Assembly (NCBI GenBank): GCA_964372115.1
Contig: CAYJPN010000020.1
Location: forward strand, 1-64,000
From: CG2-30-36-16 sp964372115
GTDB taxonomy: Bacteria; Bacteroidota; Ignavibacteria; Ignavibacteriales; Ignavibacteriaceae
DNA: 64,000 bases
Reading direction: 5' to 3'
The notes under the pieces were generated by a model, which worked only from the letters and a program-made list of their open reading frames with translations, did no database searches and was not told where the DNA came from. Shown here in pieces: positions 1 through 7,631 of this stretch. The position numbers were made by a program, and so were the translations under genes. The stretch's first letter is position 1; every line of letters begins with the position of its first letter.

Positions 1-33
1 ATCAGTTTTTTTACTCTCAAAAAGAAATTTGGG

Positions 34-64
34 TTTTTAAGGGTTGACTATTTAATTATCTTTG
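34..64 (+). promoter_or_regulatory. candidate promoter of ppa
   Basis: TATCTTTG at 57-64 matches the Bacteroidota -7 consensus TAnnTTTG. TTTT at 34-37, 19 bases upstream, could be the -33 box (consensus TTTG). The ppa start at 101 lies 36 bases beyond the -7 box. Motif match only, and such matches are not rare in AT-rich DNA. Confidence 0.35.
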
Positions 65-100
65 CAATTATTCGATGCATAAAAAATATTTGGAGTATAG

Positions 101-664
101 ATGGCTAAATCGCATAACCCATGGCACATGGTTTCTCCCGGAGATGATGCGCCCTACGTAGTAAATAGTATAATTGAAATTCCTAAAGGCTCAAAAGGTA
201 AATACGAATTAGATAAAAAAACCGGTTTACTCAGGCTCGACCGTGTTTTGTATTCATCCGTTCATTATCCGGCAAATTATGGTTTTATACCAAGAACTTA
301 TTGTGATGATAAAGATCCATTGGATATTCTTGTAATTTGTTCAATCGACGTTGACCCGCTTTGTATAATAGAATCGCGTGTAATTGGCGTAATGCGTATG
401 ATTGATGAAGATGAAAAGGACGATAAAATTATTGCGGTTGCGGCAAATGATATGGCCGTTCAGCACATAAACGACATAGCCGATCTTCCACCGCACACCG
501 TGGTTGAATTAAAAAGATTTTTTGAAGATTATAAAAAATTAGAACATAAACACGTTGTAGTAGAAAAGTTTCTTCCTAAGGAAGCAGCTTTTAAAATTAT
601 TGAAGAAAGCATAAACTTATACAATTCTATTGAACCAAAACTTAGAGAAAGCAGCAATGTATGA
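101..664 (+). CDS. ppa: inorganic pyrophosphatase (family I)
   Basis: Soluble family I pyrophosphatase of 187 residues. It hydrolyses pyrophosphate to two phosphates and so pulls biosynthetic reactions forward in the cytoplasm. The family signature DxDPxD is visible as D70-K-D72-P-L-D75, the metal-binding acidic cluster. The N-terminal core segment, with IEIPKGSKGKYE around residue 25, is also typical, and the length fits the family. The ATG start is preceded by TTGGAG. The stop overlaps the next ATG by four bases (ATGA), so ppa is probably translationally coupled to the downstream EEP lipoprotein gene. Confidence 0.95.
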   Translation: MAKSHNPWHMVSPGDDAPYVVNSIIEIPKGSKGKYELDKKTGLLRLDRVLYSSVHYPANYGFIPRTYCDDKDPLDILVICSIDVDPLCIIESRVIGVMRMIDEDEKDDKIIAVAANDMAVQHINDIADLPPHTVVELKRFFEDYKKLEHKHVVVEKFLPKEAAFKIIEESINLYNSIEPKLRESSNV

Positions 665-1707
665 AACGCTTTGAGCAATGGAAAATATTTTTTCTTTTAA
701 TTTTTATTTTTGCAGGCAGTAGTTGCAGACCCGCGATAAAATCGAATGATACTCTTTTTGTAGCGTTCTGGAACATGGAAAACTTCTTTGACACCGTAGA
801 TGACACCGAAAAAAACGATGCTGAATTTTTACAATCAAGCGAAAGAGAATGGACACAAGAGCGGTTCGATAAAAAATCGCATAACATGTCCAGAGTTATT
901 CTTTCCATGAATAACGGCAACGGACCGGATGTCCTCGGAATGTGCGAAGTTGAAAATAAAGATGTGGTTCAATCGATGGTTGACAGTTTTTTAAACACCA
1001 TAAATTATGTTGTGGTGCATAATGATTCACCCGACAAAAGAGGTATTGATGTTTCTTTTATTTTCGACGACGATAAATTTGATCTTTTGTCATCAGAAGG
1101 TTTAGTGGTGGAACTGCCTGATAAATATCCTACCCGGAATATACTTCATATTGTTTTAATGACGAATGAAGATGATACGGTTCACTTTTTTATAAATCAC
1201 TGGCCATCACGCCGTGGGGGTGAAGATGAATCATCAAGAAATAGAGTTGCCGCCGCGTCTGTACTAAAACACAAAGTTGATGAGTTGTTCTCTCAAAACG
1301 CTTCAAGTAAGATAATAATAATGGGCGATTTTAATGATGAGCCGGGAAACACATCCATACTAAATACTTTAGATGCGAAACCTTTCATTTGCAAAGAAGG
1401 GGAAATTGTTCCGGAAAAACTTGATGCGCCCCAGCTTTTAAATTTAGCATATCAAAGATTTAATGATGAAGAAGGCTCATACAAATATAGAGATGATTGG
1501 AATATGCTCGATCAGGTAATCGTTTCCGATAACATGGCAAAAGGTTATAGTTGTGGTTCATTTACGATTTATAAACCTGATTTTTTAGTAACACACTCTG
1601 GAATATATGCGGGTACTCCTTTCCCAACTTATGGAGGAAGCAGATATCTCGGTGGTTACAGTGACCATTTTCCGGTTTACGCAAAATTTTTATTAATGAG
1701 CAAGTGA
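661..1707 (+). CDS. endonuclease/exonuclease/phosphatase (EEP) family protein, probable lipoprotein
   Basis: 348 residues with an N-terminal hydrophobic stretch ending in AGSSC (Cys22), a plausible though not ideal lipobox, so probably a lipoprotein or otherwise exported. The rest is an EEP (DNase I-like) fold: WNMENFF near residue 37 and CEVEN near 95 carry the metal-binding Asn and Glu, NHWPSR sits in the middle, GDFND is near 222-226, and the C-terminal SDHFP is near 333-337, the catalytic Asp-His. The substrate may be nucleic acid, a phospholipid or a phosphoester and cannot be told from sequence. It starts inside the ppa stop codon and is followed two bases later by the SDR gene, which suggests a three-gene operon. 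Confidence 0.8.
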   Translation: MKRFEQWKIFFLLIFIFAGSSCRPAIKSNDTLFVAFWNMENFFDTVDDTEKNDAEFLQSSEREWTQERFDKKSHNMSRVILSMNNGNGPDVLGMCEVENKDVVQSMVDSFLNTINYVVVHNDSPDKRGIDVSFIFDDDKFDLLSSEGLVVELPDKYPTRNILHIVLMTNEDDTVHFFINHWPSRRGGEDESSRNRVAAASVLKHKVDELFSQNASSKIIIMGDFNDEPGNTSILNTLDAKPFICKEGEIVPEKLDAPQLLNLAYQRFNDEEGSYKYRDDWNMLDQVIVSDNMAKGYSCGSFTIYKPDFLVTHSGIYAGTPFPTYGGSRYLGGYSDHFPVYAKFLLMSK

Positions 1708-1708
1708 G

Positions 1709-2407
1709 ATGAAAAAGGAAATTTTAATTTTTGGCGCAAACGGAGCTTTAGGAAAAGGTGTTACTCAATCTTTTTTGGACAAGGATTATGATAAAATTCA
1801 TCTTTTCGGTTCCGGAAGCAATCCTTTAAGTAATTCTCAAAATGTGATCCATCATATAATAGGCGATTTGACCGATGAAAAAAATGTCGAGTTAGCATTT
1901 GAAAGCATTTTACCCGACAAGCAAAAATTGTACTTCCTTTTTAGTACTGTCGGTGGATTTTTTGGAGGGAAAAAATTATGGGAAACGGAGTTTGAAGATT
2001 GGGAAAAAATGATTCAGTTAAATCTCTCTTCCTCATTTTTAATTGCAAAACATTTTGCTAAAATTGTAAAAGGCAGCGCCGGGGGTTCAATCTGTTTTAC
2101 GTCGGCATATACAGCAATAAGTCCGGAAGAAAATAAAGCAGCTTATGGCGCTTCAAAAGGGGGGCTAATTCATTTAGTAAAAACTCTCGCAAAAGAGGGG
2201 GTTGAAATTAAGTTAAGTGCAAACGCAATAGCGCCTTACATCATCGATACCAATGCAAACCGGGGGTGGATGAAAGAAGCTGATTTTGATAGATGGATTA
2301 AGCCGGAAGAAGTCGGGGAATTAGTACATTGTTTGTTTAACAATTTTCATTTTATTAGCGGCAATACTATAACTCTAAAAGAGCGCATAAAGTTAACGGG
2401 AATATAA
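1709..2407 (+). CDS. SDR family NAD(P)-dependent oxidoreductase
   Basis: Short-chain dehydrogenase/reductase of 232 residues. The Rossmann dinucleotide motif appears as GANGALG at residues 9-15, a variant of TGxxxGxG. The catalytic Ser lies in CFTSAY near residue 133 and the YGASK (YxxxK) motif begins near 146. After it, NAIAPYIIDT is the usual substrate-loop region. The C-terminal part is short compared with FabG-like enzymes, and the protein may be closer to dihydropteridine-reductase-like SDRs. The substrate is unknown. It starts two bases after the EEP stop and probably ends that transcript. Confidence 0.8.
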   Translation: MKKEILIFGANGALGKGVTQSFLDKDYDKIHLFGSGSNPLSNSQNVIHHIIGDLTDEKNVELAFESILPDKQKLYFLFSTVGGFFGGKKLWETEFEDWEKMIQLNLSSSFLIAKHFAKIVKGSAGGSICFTSAYTAISPEENKAAYGASKGGLIHLVKTLAKEGVEIKLSANAIAPYIIDTNANRGWMKEADFDRWIKPEEVGELVHCLFNNFHFISGNTITLKERIKLTGI

Positions 2408-2447
2408 GAAAAATTATTATAATAATTTAGTTTACGTAACGAAATTA

Positions 2448-2480
2448 TTTGTTGACTTTGTTTTTTAGATTATTTATTGT
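2448..2480 (+). promoter_or_regulatory. candidate promoter of the exbB-exbD-exbD operon
   Basis: TTGACT at 2452-2457 and TATTGT at 2475-2480 are separated by 17 bases, close to the sigma-70 consensus. An overlapping Bacteroidota reading has TTTG at 2448-2451 and, 19 bases later, TATTTATT at 2471-2478. The start of exbB is 77 bases downstream. Motif match only. Confidence 0.45.
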
Positions 2481-2557
2481 AGCGTCAGTCTTTTAAGAAT
2501 ATTATGGAGCTTTCCTCTCCTTATGTCAATTTTTTAATTATTTGGAGGTCACTCTCA

Positions 2558-3253
2558 ATGGAATTCACAACAATTATTTCAACGATTACGAACGTAATAG
2601 CTCAGGCTACAAATGAAAGCCAAGGAACATTAAACTACTTAACTTCAAAATTTGAAGCCGGCGGCGGGTTTATGTGGCCTATTCTCGTATCATTAGTTCT
2701 TGGTTTAGCTTTCTCATTTGAAAGATTATGGACACTTACACGTGCCCGTACAAACACAAAAACTTTTATTGTAAAAGTTAAAAAAGCCTTAGACGAGGGC
2801 GGAATTGAAGCAGCAAAAGACGTTTGCGGGAATACCCGCGGTCCGGTAGCATCCGTATTTCATGCTGGTTTGTTAAGAGCAGATGAAGGTCTTGATGCAG
2901 CAGAAAAAGCAATTATGGCATACGGCGGTATCGAAATGGCTTTCTTGGAGAGAGGTCTTATATGGATTTCTACCTTCATCACAATTGCACCTATGCTTGG
3001 TTTTACCGGTACGGTACAAGGTATGATTGAAGCGTTTGACGCTATTAAAGAAGCCGCACAGATTTCTCCAGCAATTGTAGCAGAAGGTATTTCTGTTGCT
3101 TTGTTAACAACACTTTTTGGTCTTGTAGTAGCTATGATTCTTCAGGTGTTCTACAACTACTTTGTATCAAGAATTGACAGACTTGTTGGTGATATGGAAG
3201 AAGCTTCCATAGAACTTATTGATGCTCTTTATGAATACAAAACTAAAAAGTAA
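2558..3253 (+). CDS. exbB: MotA/TolQ/ExbB proton channel family protein
   Basis: 231 residues. Inner-membrane proton channel subunit that, with ExbD, uses the proton motive force to drive TonB or Tol machines. Three membrane segments are visible: after residue 38 (WPILVSLVLGLAF), in the middle (WISTFITIAPMLGFTGTVQG, the conserved ExbB/TolQ core), and near the end (ISVALLTTLFGLVVAMI). I chose the ATG at 2558 because GGAGG at 2544-2548 sits 9 bases upstream. The upstream in-frame ATG at 2504 lacks such a site and would add 18 residues. First gene of a three-gene unit ending at the terminator at 4252. Confidence 0.92.
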   Translation: MEFTTIISTITNVIAQATNESQGTLNYLTSKFEAGGGFMWPILVSLVLGLAFSFERLWTLTRARTNTKTFIVKVKKALDEGGIEAAKDVCGNTRGPVASVFHAGLLRADEGLDAAEKAIMAYGGIEMAFLERGLIWISTFITIAPMLGFTGTVQGMIEAFDAIKEAAQISPAIVAEGISVALLTTLFGLVVAMILQVFYNYFVSRIDRLVGDMEEASIELIDALYEYKTKK

Positions 3254-3270
3254 TAAATTAAAGTTTAAAA

Positions 3271-3798
3271 ATGATAAAGAAAAAGAAAATACCGCAGGCC
3301 GAGATTCCTACCAGTTCTATGGCGGATATCGCATTCTTACTGCTGTTGTTCTTCCTTGTTGCTACGGTTATTGACGTTGACACCGGCATCGGTATGACTC
3401 TTCCGGAGTTAAACGACGATCCGACGACTGTTGAAGTTTCAAAAGATAGAATGGCTGCAGTTCTTATCAACGAAAACGGTGATGTTCTGCTTGACGGGAA
3501 TCAGATAGCTGTTGGTTTAATAAAAAATACAATTAAACCAAGGATAATTTCAAAGATAAATTTGCCAGCAAAGAAAAAACTTATTGTTTCTTTGAAAACC
3601 GACAGAAAAACAAATTATAATATCTATATACAGGCTCTAGATCAGATCAAACTGGCTTACTTTGAAGTTAGAGATGAATATTCTAAAGCAACTTATGGAA
3701 AGAAGTTCAATGATTTAACCCCTGAGCAGCAAGACGAATTAAAGGAAAAAGTTCCTATTATTATTTCTATTGCTGAACCAGAGTTAGTTAAAAAATAA
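3271..3798 (+). CDS. exbD: ExbD/TolR-family biopolymer transporter, copy 1
   Basis: 175-residue ExbD/TolR protein with a short cytoplasmic N-terminus and one membrane helix beginning MADIAFLLLLFFLV. Asp19 is the conserved proton-carrying residue of the family. A periplasmic domain of about 135 residues follows. It lies 17 bases after exbB and just before a second ExbD. At 175 residues it is longer than the downstream copy; the extra length is in the periplasmic part. It probably combines with ExbB and the second ExbD to power TonB-dependent outer-membrane uptake. No tonB gene is present in the window. Confidence 0.9.
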   Translation: MIKKKKIPQAEIPTSSMADIAFLLLLFFLVATVIDVDTGIGMTLPELNDDPTTVEVSKDRMAAVLINENGDVLLDGNQIAVGLIKNTIKPRIISKINLPAKKKLIVSLKTDRKTNYNIYIQALDQIKLAYFEVRDEYSKATYGKKFNDLTPEQQDELKEKVPIIISIAEPELVKK

Positions 3799-3813
3799 AT
3801 TGAGGTATTCTAA

Positions 3814-4227
3814 ATGAAATTTGAAAAAAGAAGAGCCAACACTAAACAGGAAATACCAACGGCATCAATGCCGGATATCGTATTTATGCTACTTCTTTTC
3901 TTCATGGTTACCACAACCTTAAGAGAAGTTGACGTCCTTGTTGATTTTAAGCTTCCTGAGGCGCAGGCTATCGAAAAAATTGAAGACAAAAGATTAGTAT
4001 CTTATCTATGGGTAGGAAAAGATGAAAGAATTCAGATTAACGACAGCATCGTTAAACTAGAAGAAATTCAAAATATCATGTACACCAAAAGACAAGTACT
4101 ACCTCCGATAATTGTTTCTTTGCGTATCGATAGAGGCTCCAACATGGGTCTTGTTACCGACATTCAGCAGGAATTGAGGAAAGCTTACTGTTTGCGTATA
4201 AATTATTCGTCTAACATAAAAATATAG
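3814..4227 (+). CDS. exbD: ExbD/TolR-family biopolymer transporter, copy 2
   Basis: 137-residue ExbD/TolR paralogue. The helix begins MPDIVFMLLLFFMV with Asp21 as the conserved membrane aspartate, and a periplasmic domain of about 95 residues follows. A GAGG ribosome site precedes the ATG. The two tandem ExbDs share the N-terminal pattern (basic residues, xEIPTxSM, Asp, hydrophobic helix) but differ in the periplasmic part. That suggests a heteromeric motor or two distinct partners. Last gene before the terminator at 4252-4284. Confidence 0.9.
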   Translation: MKFEKRRANTKQEIPTASMPDIVFMLLLFFMVTTTLREVDVLVDFKLPEAQAIEKIEDKRLVSYLWVGKDERIQINDSIVKLEEIQNIMYTKRQVLPPIIVSLRIDRGSNMGLVTDIQQELRKAYCLRINYSSNIKI

Positions 4228-4251
4228 CGTTAAGTATATTTATTTATTTGT

Positions 4252-4284
4252 AAGGCAGGTTAGTTTTTAACAACCTGCCTTTTT
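4252..4284 (+). terminator. Rho-independent terminator after the exb operon
   Basis: A perfect 10-bp inverted repeat, AAGGCAGGTT at 4252-4261 and AACCTGCCTT at 4272-4281, is followed by a T-run to 4284. It lies 25 bases after the second exbD stop and 20 bases before yqeY, so it separates the two units. Confidence 0.9.
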
Positions 4285-4303
4285 CAATATATAGGCTAAG
4301 AAT

Positions 4304-4756
4304 ATGACACTAAAAGAAAAAATAATTGAAGATTTAAAAGTCGCTATGAAGTCGGGTGATAAGCTTAAATTGGAAACAATTCGTTCAATAAAGGCTTTGA
4401 TACTTGAATTTGAAAAAAGCGGTGCGGCAAGGGAGCTAACCACTGACGACGAAATTAAAATGCTAACAACCGCTGCAAAAAAACGTAAAGATTCAATTGA
4501 GCAGTTTCGTAACGCCGGCAGGGAAGAGTTGGCACAAAAAGAAGAACGCGAATTGGAAATATTGAGCGAATATCTTCCAAAACAGCTTTCTGAAGAAGAT
4601 GTAATTAATGAAGTAAAACGTATTGCAGGCGAAATCGGAGCCTCTTCAAAGGATGACTTTCCAAAGCTGATGCCCGAAGTTATGAAACAACTAAAAGGTA
4701 AAGCCGACGGCAAGGTTGTTAGAAGTATAGTAGAAAAGTTGCTGAGCGGAAATTGA
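4304..4756 (+). CDS. yqeY: GatB/YqeY domain-containing protein
   Basis: 150 residues, the usual size for stand-alone YqeY proteins. These resemble the C-terminal tRNA-binding domain of the amidotransferase subunit GatB. The N-terminal helical bundle (LKEKIIEDLKVAMKSGD), the EYLPKQLSEEDV linker and the C-terminal GKADGKVV segment are characteristic. The exact role of free-standing YqeY is not established. The stop overlaps the TTG start of cvpA, indicating translational coupling. Confidence 0.9.
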   Translation: MTLKEKIIEDLKVAMKSGDKLKLETIRSIKALILEFEKSGAARELTTDDEIKMLTTAAKKRKDSIEQFRNAGREELAQKEERELEILSEYLPKQLSEEDVINEVKRIAGEIGASSKDDFPKLMPEVMKQLKGKADGKVVRSIVEKLLSGN

Positions 4757-5274
4757 GTGTAACTGATATTTTAATTGTAGTAGCCGTGTTAATCGGATTT
4801 TTACTAGGATACAAAGATGGTTTTGTAAGAAAGCTAATCGGGTTAGTAGGATTTGCGGCTGCTATTATTCTTGCTTCATTATATGCATCAGAATTAGGCC
4901 GAATGATTGAAAGAGTATTTGGTATCGAAATCTATCTTGCAAGAATTATTGGGGGTATAACTATTTTTATTACAATTATTTTAATTACTTCTATAATTAA
5001 ACGACTCGTTCACCCATTCGATAGAGTGAATAATTTTGTTAATCAATTAGTCGGTGGAGTTGTAGGGGCAATACAAATATTGTTTTTTGCAAGCGCTGCA
5101 ATTTACCTTTTAAATATTTTTGATGTTCCAAATCAAAAGGAAAGAGAAAAATCGATACTTTATATAAGTGTGTATTCACTTATTCCGGAGACCGTAAATT
5201 TATTAAATAAATATACACCGGAGACAAAAAAGATTATAAAAGATTATATAAACGACAAAGATTCCATTAAATGA
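4753..5274 (+). CDS. cvpA: CvpA family membrane protein
   Basis: 173 residues. CvpA-family inner-membrane protein with about four hydrophobic helices: residues 3-20, 28-47, 62-82 and about 105-122. The GYKDGFVRKL motif after the first helix is typical of the family. In enterobacteria CvpA is linked to colicin V production and envelope stress; its biochemical function is unclear. The start is TTG at 4753, overlapping the yqeY stop. The 3' end overlaps the mutS2 start by four bases, an arrangement (cvpA-mutS2) also known in other bacteria. Confidence 0.88.
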   Translation: MSVTDILIVVAVLIGFLLGYKDGFVRKLIGLVGFAAAIILASLYASELGRMIERVFGIEIYLARIIGGITIFITIILITSIIKRLVHPFDRVNNFVNQLVGGVVGAIQILFFASAAIYLLNIFDVPNQKEREKSILYISVYSLIPETVNLLNKYTPETKKIIKDYINDKDSIK

Positions 5275-6968
5275 TTTCTCCTCATGTTTTACAAAAATTA
5301 GAATTCCCGAAAGTACTCCAATACATAGCAAAATACAGCATTACCGAAAGAGGTAAAAACAACATACTTTCAACACTTCCAAATTTAAGTTCCCAAGAAT
5401 CGATGCAAAGAGGAAAACTTGTTTGCGAAGCAAAAGATATCTTAATAAAAAATGATTACCCGCCGATTGATTTTATACCTGAACTTGATGTATTACTTGC
5501 AAACAGTCGAATTGAAGGCGCAGTACTTGAAGAAAAAAAAATATTATCTGTTCTTAGTCTTGCTGTAACTTCCCGGAATATTTTTCAATACCTAAAAAAT
5601 AATAAAGATAACGCTCCCGGTTTAGAAGCACTTACGATTGGTCTTTATGTCGATAAAATTCTTGAACATCATATCTCTAATATTATTGATGAAAACGGTG
5701 AGGTTAAAGAAAGCGCAAGCGCAAAACTTGCTGAAATTCGTCGCGACATCCGGCGGAAAAAAGAAGAGCTTGTTAAAACTGTAAACAGGCTGATGAAAAG
5801 CCTCGCCGACAGTGATATTGTTAGAGAAGATTATTTAACGCTGCGCGACGGCAGAGTAGTTATTCCCATAAAAGTTGAGCACAAACGTCACCTTCGTGGT
5901 TTTATCCATTCTGAATCTGCAACCGGGCAGACCGTATATATTGAACCAGAACAGACTTTGGAATTAAATAATGAGATAGTATCACTCTCGTTTGCTGAAA
6001 AAAGAGAGATTGAACGATTACTAAGAGAAATTACGAAAAAAATAGGGAGTGTCAGTTTTGAGTTAAGAAATTCGTTAGACACAATTGGCACTATCGATGA
6101 AATTTTTGCCGCAGCAAAATACTCAATTGAAATAATAGGTGAGTACCCATCAATCGACGAATCAAAACCGTTTTATATTTCCGATGCAAAACATCCGATA
6201 CTGTTAAAAAAATACGGCAGGGAAGGTACTATTCCTTTAAATTCAGTAATTGATAAAAACAAAATTGTAATTATTACAGGTCCGAATGCGGGTGGTAAAA
6301 CTGTAGTATTGAAAACCATAGGGTTACTTGCGCTAATGATTAAATGCGGTTTTCATATCCCGGCAAGTCCGGATTCTAACTTCCGATTATTTGATAAAAT
6401 ATTACTCGATATCGGTGACGAGCAGTCGATTGAAGATGATTTATCTACATTCAGTTCTCATCTTTCAAATATTAAAAATATTCTTTCCGAATCTGATCAG
6501 GATTCATTAGTCTTGCTTGATGAAATTGGAACAGGAACCGATCCAGCCGAAGGTTCAGCGCTTGCTGCTGCCGTTTTGCTGTCACTTCGTATCAACGGTG
6601 CAACAGTTTTTGCTACCACACATCACGGTAACTTAAAACTAATAGCGAATGAAGAAACCGGTTTTGAAAATGCCGCGATGGAGTTTGACCACGAGAACTT
6701 GAAACCGACATATAAATTTAAACAGGGCATACCCGGCAGCAGTTATGCATTTGAAATAGCAAAACGAATTGGATTTGAAGAGGACTTTTTGGATCTGGCA
6801 AAAAATCATCTTGAAGCCGATAAACATGAACTTGAGAAATTTCTTGTTGAGATTGAGTATAAAAGTAAACTTGCGGAAGATAAATTCCGTAAAGCAGAAA
6901 TTGAAAACGTAAGACTTGCCGGGTTAACAAATCTTTACAAACAAAAATTGGATAAACTCGAAATTTAA
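5271..6968 (+). CDS. mutS2: MutS2 N-terminal part (core and ATPase domains)
   Basis: 565 residues holding the MutS2 core/lever region and the ABC-type ATPase. Walker A TGPNAGGKT is near residues 336-344, Walker B LVLLDEIGTGTD near 414-425, and the switch His in ATTHHG follows. MutS2 lacks the mismatch-recognition domain of MutS. It acts on branched DNA or, as RqcU, on collided ribosomes. This fragment stops inside the coiled coil after the ATPase domain and lacks the Smr domain. If translated alone it could still dimerise and bind ATP but would have no nuclease. Confidence 0.85.
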   Translation: MISPHVLQKLEFPKVLQYIAKYSITERGKNNILSTLPNLSSQESMQRGKLVCEAKDILIKNDYPPIDFIPELDVLLANSRIEGAVLEEKKILSVLSLAVTSRNIFQYLKNNKDNAPGLEALTIGLYVDKILEHHISNIIDENGEVKESASAKLAEIRRDIRRKKEELVKTVNRLMKSLADSDIVREDYLTLRDGRVVIPIKVEHKRHLRGFIHSESATGQTVYIEPEQTLELNNEIVSLSFAEKREIERLLREITKKIGSVSFELRNSLDTIGTIDEIFAAAKYSIEIIGEYPSIDESKPFYISDAKHPILLKKYGREGTIPLNSVIDKNKIVIITGPNAGGKTVVLKTIGLLALMIKCGFHIPASPDSNFRLFDKILLDIGDEQSIEDDLSTFSSHLSNIKNILSESDQDSLVLLDEIGTGTDPAEGSALAAAVLLSLRINGATVFATTHHGNLKLIANEETGFENAAMEFDHENLKPTYKFKQGIPGSSYAFEIAKRIGFEEDFLDLAKNHLEADKHELEKFLVEIEYKSKLAEDKFRKAEIENVRLAGLTNLYKQKLDKLEI

Positions 6969-7082
6969 AAAAAAGAGATTCTAAGAAAAACAAAACACGA
7001 AGCTGAAACATATCTGCAAGGGGTTAATAAAAAAGTTGAACAGGTAATAAAAGAATTAAAAGAAACAAATGCGCAGCGTGAA

Positions 7083-7622
7083 GTGATAAAAAACTCGCAC
7101 AAAATAATAAAAACATTAAAAGATGAACATAAAAATCTTTTTAAAGAAGATGTTGTTTTAAATAAAGAAATTCCTAACTTTGCCGCCGGTGATTTTGTGT
7201 GCATAAAAGACACAAATACTACCGGAGTAATTGAAGCCATTATCGAAGATAAACAGAAAGCGCTGCTTAAGGTCGGTTCACTTCGTATGACGGCTTCGTT
7301 AAGCGAACTTGTTCCCGCAAAAAGGTCAAAAGAAAAAGCTGAGACTTCTGGCGGTTATCATCAGGTTTCCTCATTTAATCCGCAACTGCGACTCGATATA
7401 CGAGGAGAAAGACCTGATGCAGCCGAGTTTGAAGTAATTCGTTTTTTAGATGAATCTTATTCTTCGGGCGTTGAACGTGTAGAAATTCTACACGGTAAAG
7501 GAACAGGCGCTTTAAAAAAGACTGTGAAAGATATTCTTAAAAGTCACGACAAAGTTAAAAATTTCTACTTCGCACCAATTGAACTCGGTGGAGATGGAAT
7601 TACTATTGCCGAATTAAAATAA
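7083..7622 (+). CDS. MutS2 C-terminal part (KOW-like and Smr nuclease domain)
   Basis: Same reading frame as the upstream mutS2 part. The Smr domain occupies roughly the last 75 residues: LDIRGERPDAAE carries the LDxRG-type motif and HGKGTGALK the HGxGxGxLK motif. Between the stop codon and this Smr domain lie the coiled coil and an FAAGDFVCIKDTNTTG beta-rich (KOW-like) segment. The GTG at 7083 has no evident ribosome site, so independent translation is doubtful. It is better regarded as the 3' portion of the interrupted gene. Confidence 0.55.
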   Translation: MIKNSHKIIKTLKDEHKNLFKEDVVLNKEIPNFAAGDFVCIKDTNTTGVIEAIIEDKQKALLKVGSLRMTASLSELVPAKRSKEKAETSGGYHQVSSFNPQLRLDIRGERPDAAEFEVIRFLDESYSSGVERVEILHGKGTGALKKTVKDILKSHDKVKNFYFAPIELGGDGITIAELK

Positions 7623-7631
7623 GGAGTGCAT

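Larger units (their letters stand above)
5271..7622 (+). pseudogene. mutS2: mutS2, full-length frame interrupted by one in-frame stop codon
   Basis: The frame from 5271 encodes a complete MutS2/RqcU (about 783 codons, usual length about 780) except for TAA at 6966-6968, codon 566. Reading on in the same frame gives uninterrupted coiled-coil sequence (KKEILRKTKHEAE and onward) into the KOW/Smr end, with no further stop until 7620. A single substitution therefore explains the break: CAA, GAA or AAA to TAA would do. An A8 run (6967-6974) adjoins the stop, but a single indel there would not restore the frame. It could be a real nonsense mutation, a base-call error, or a recoded stop. Both halves keep their conserved motifs, which suggests a recent event. 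Confidence 0.8.

Noticed and set aside
4267..4713. 148-codon minus-strand open frame
   Set aside because: Ser-rich shadow of yqeY.
6966..6974. Programmed frameshift at the A8 run in mutS2
   Set aside because: The two parts are in the same frame, so a shift would not rejoin them; only substitution, readthrough or paired indels fit.
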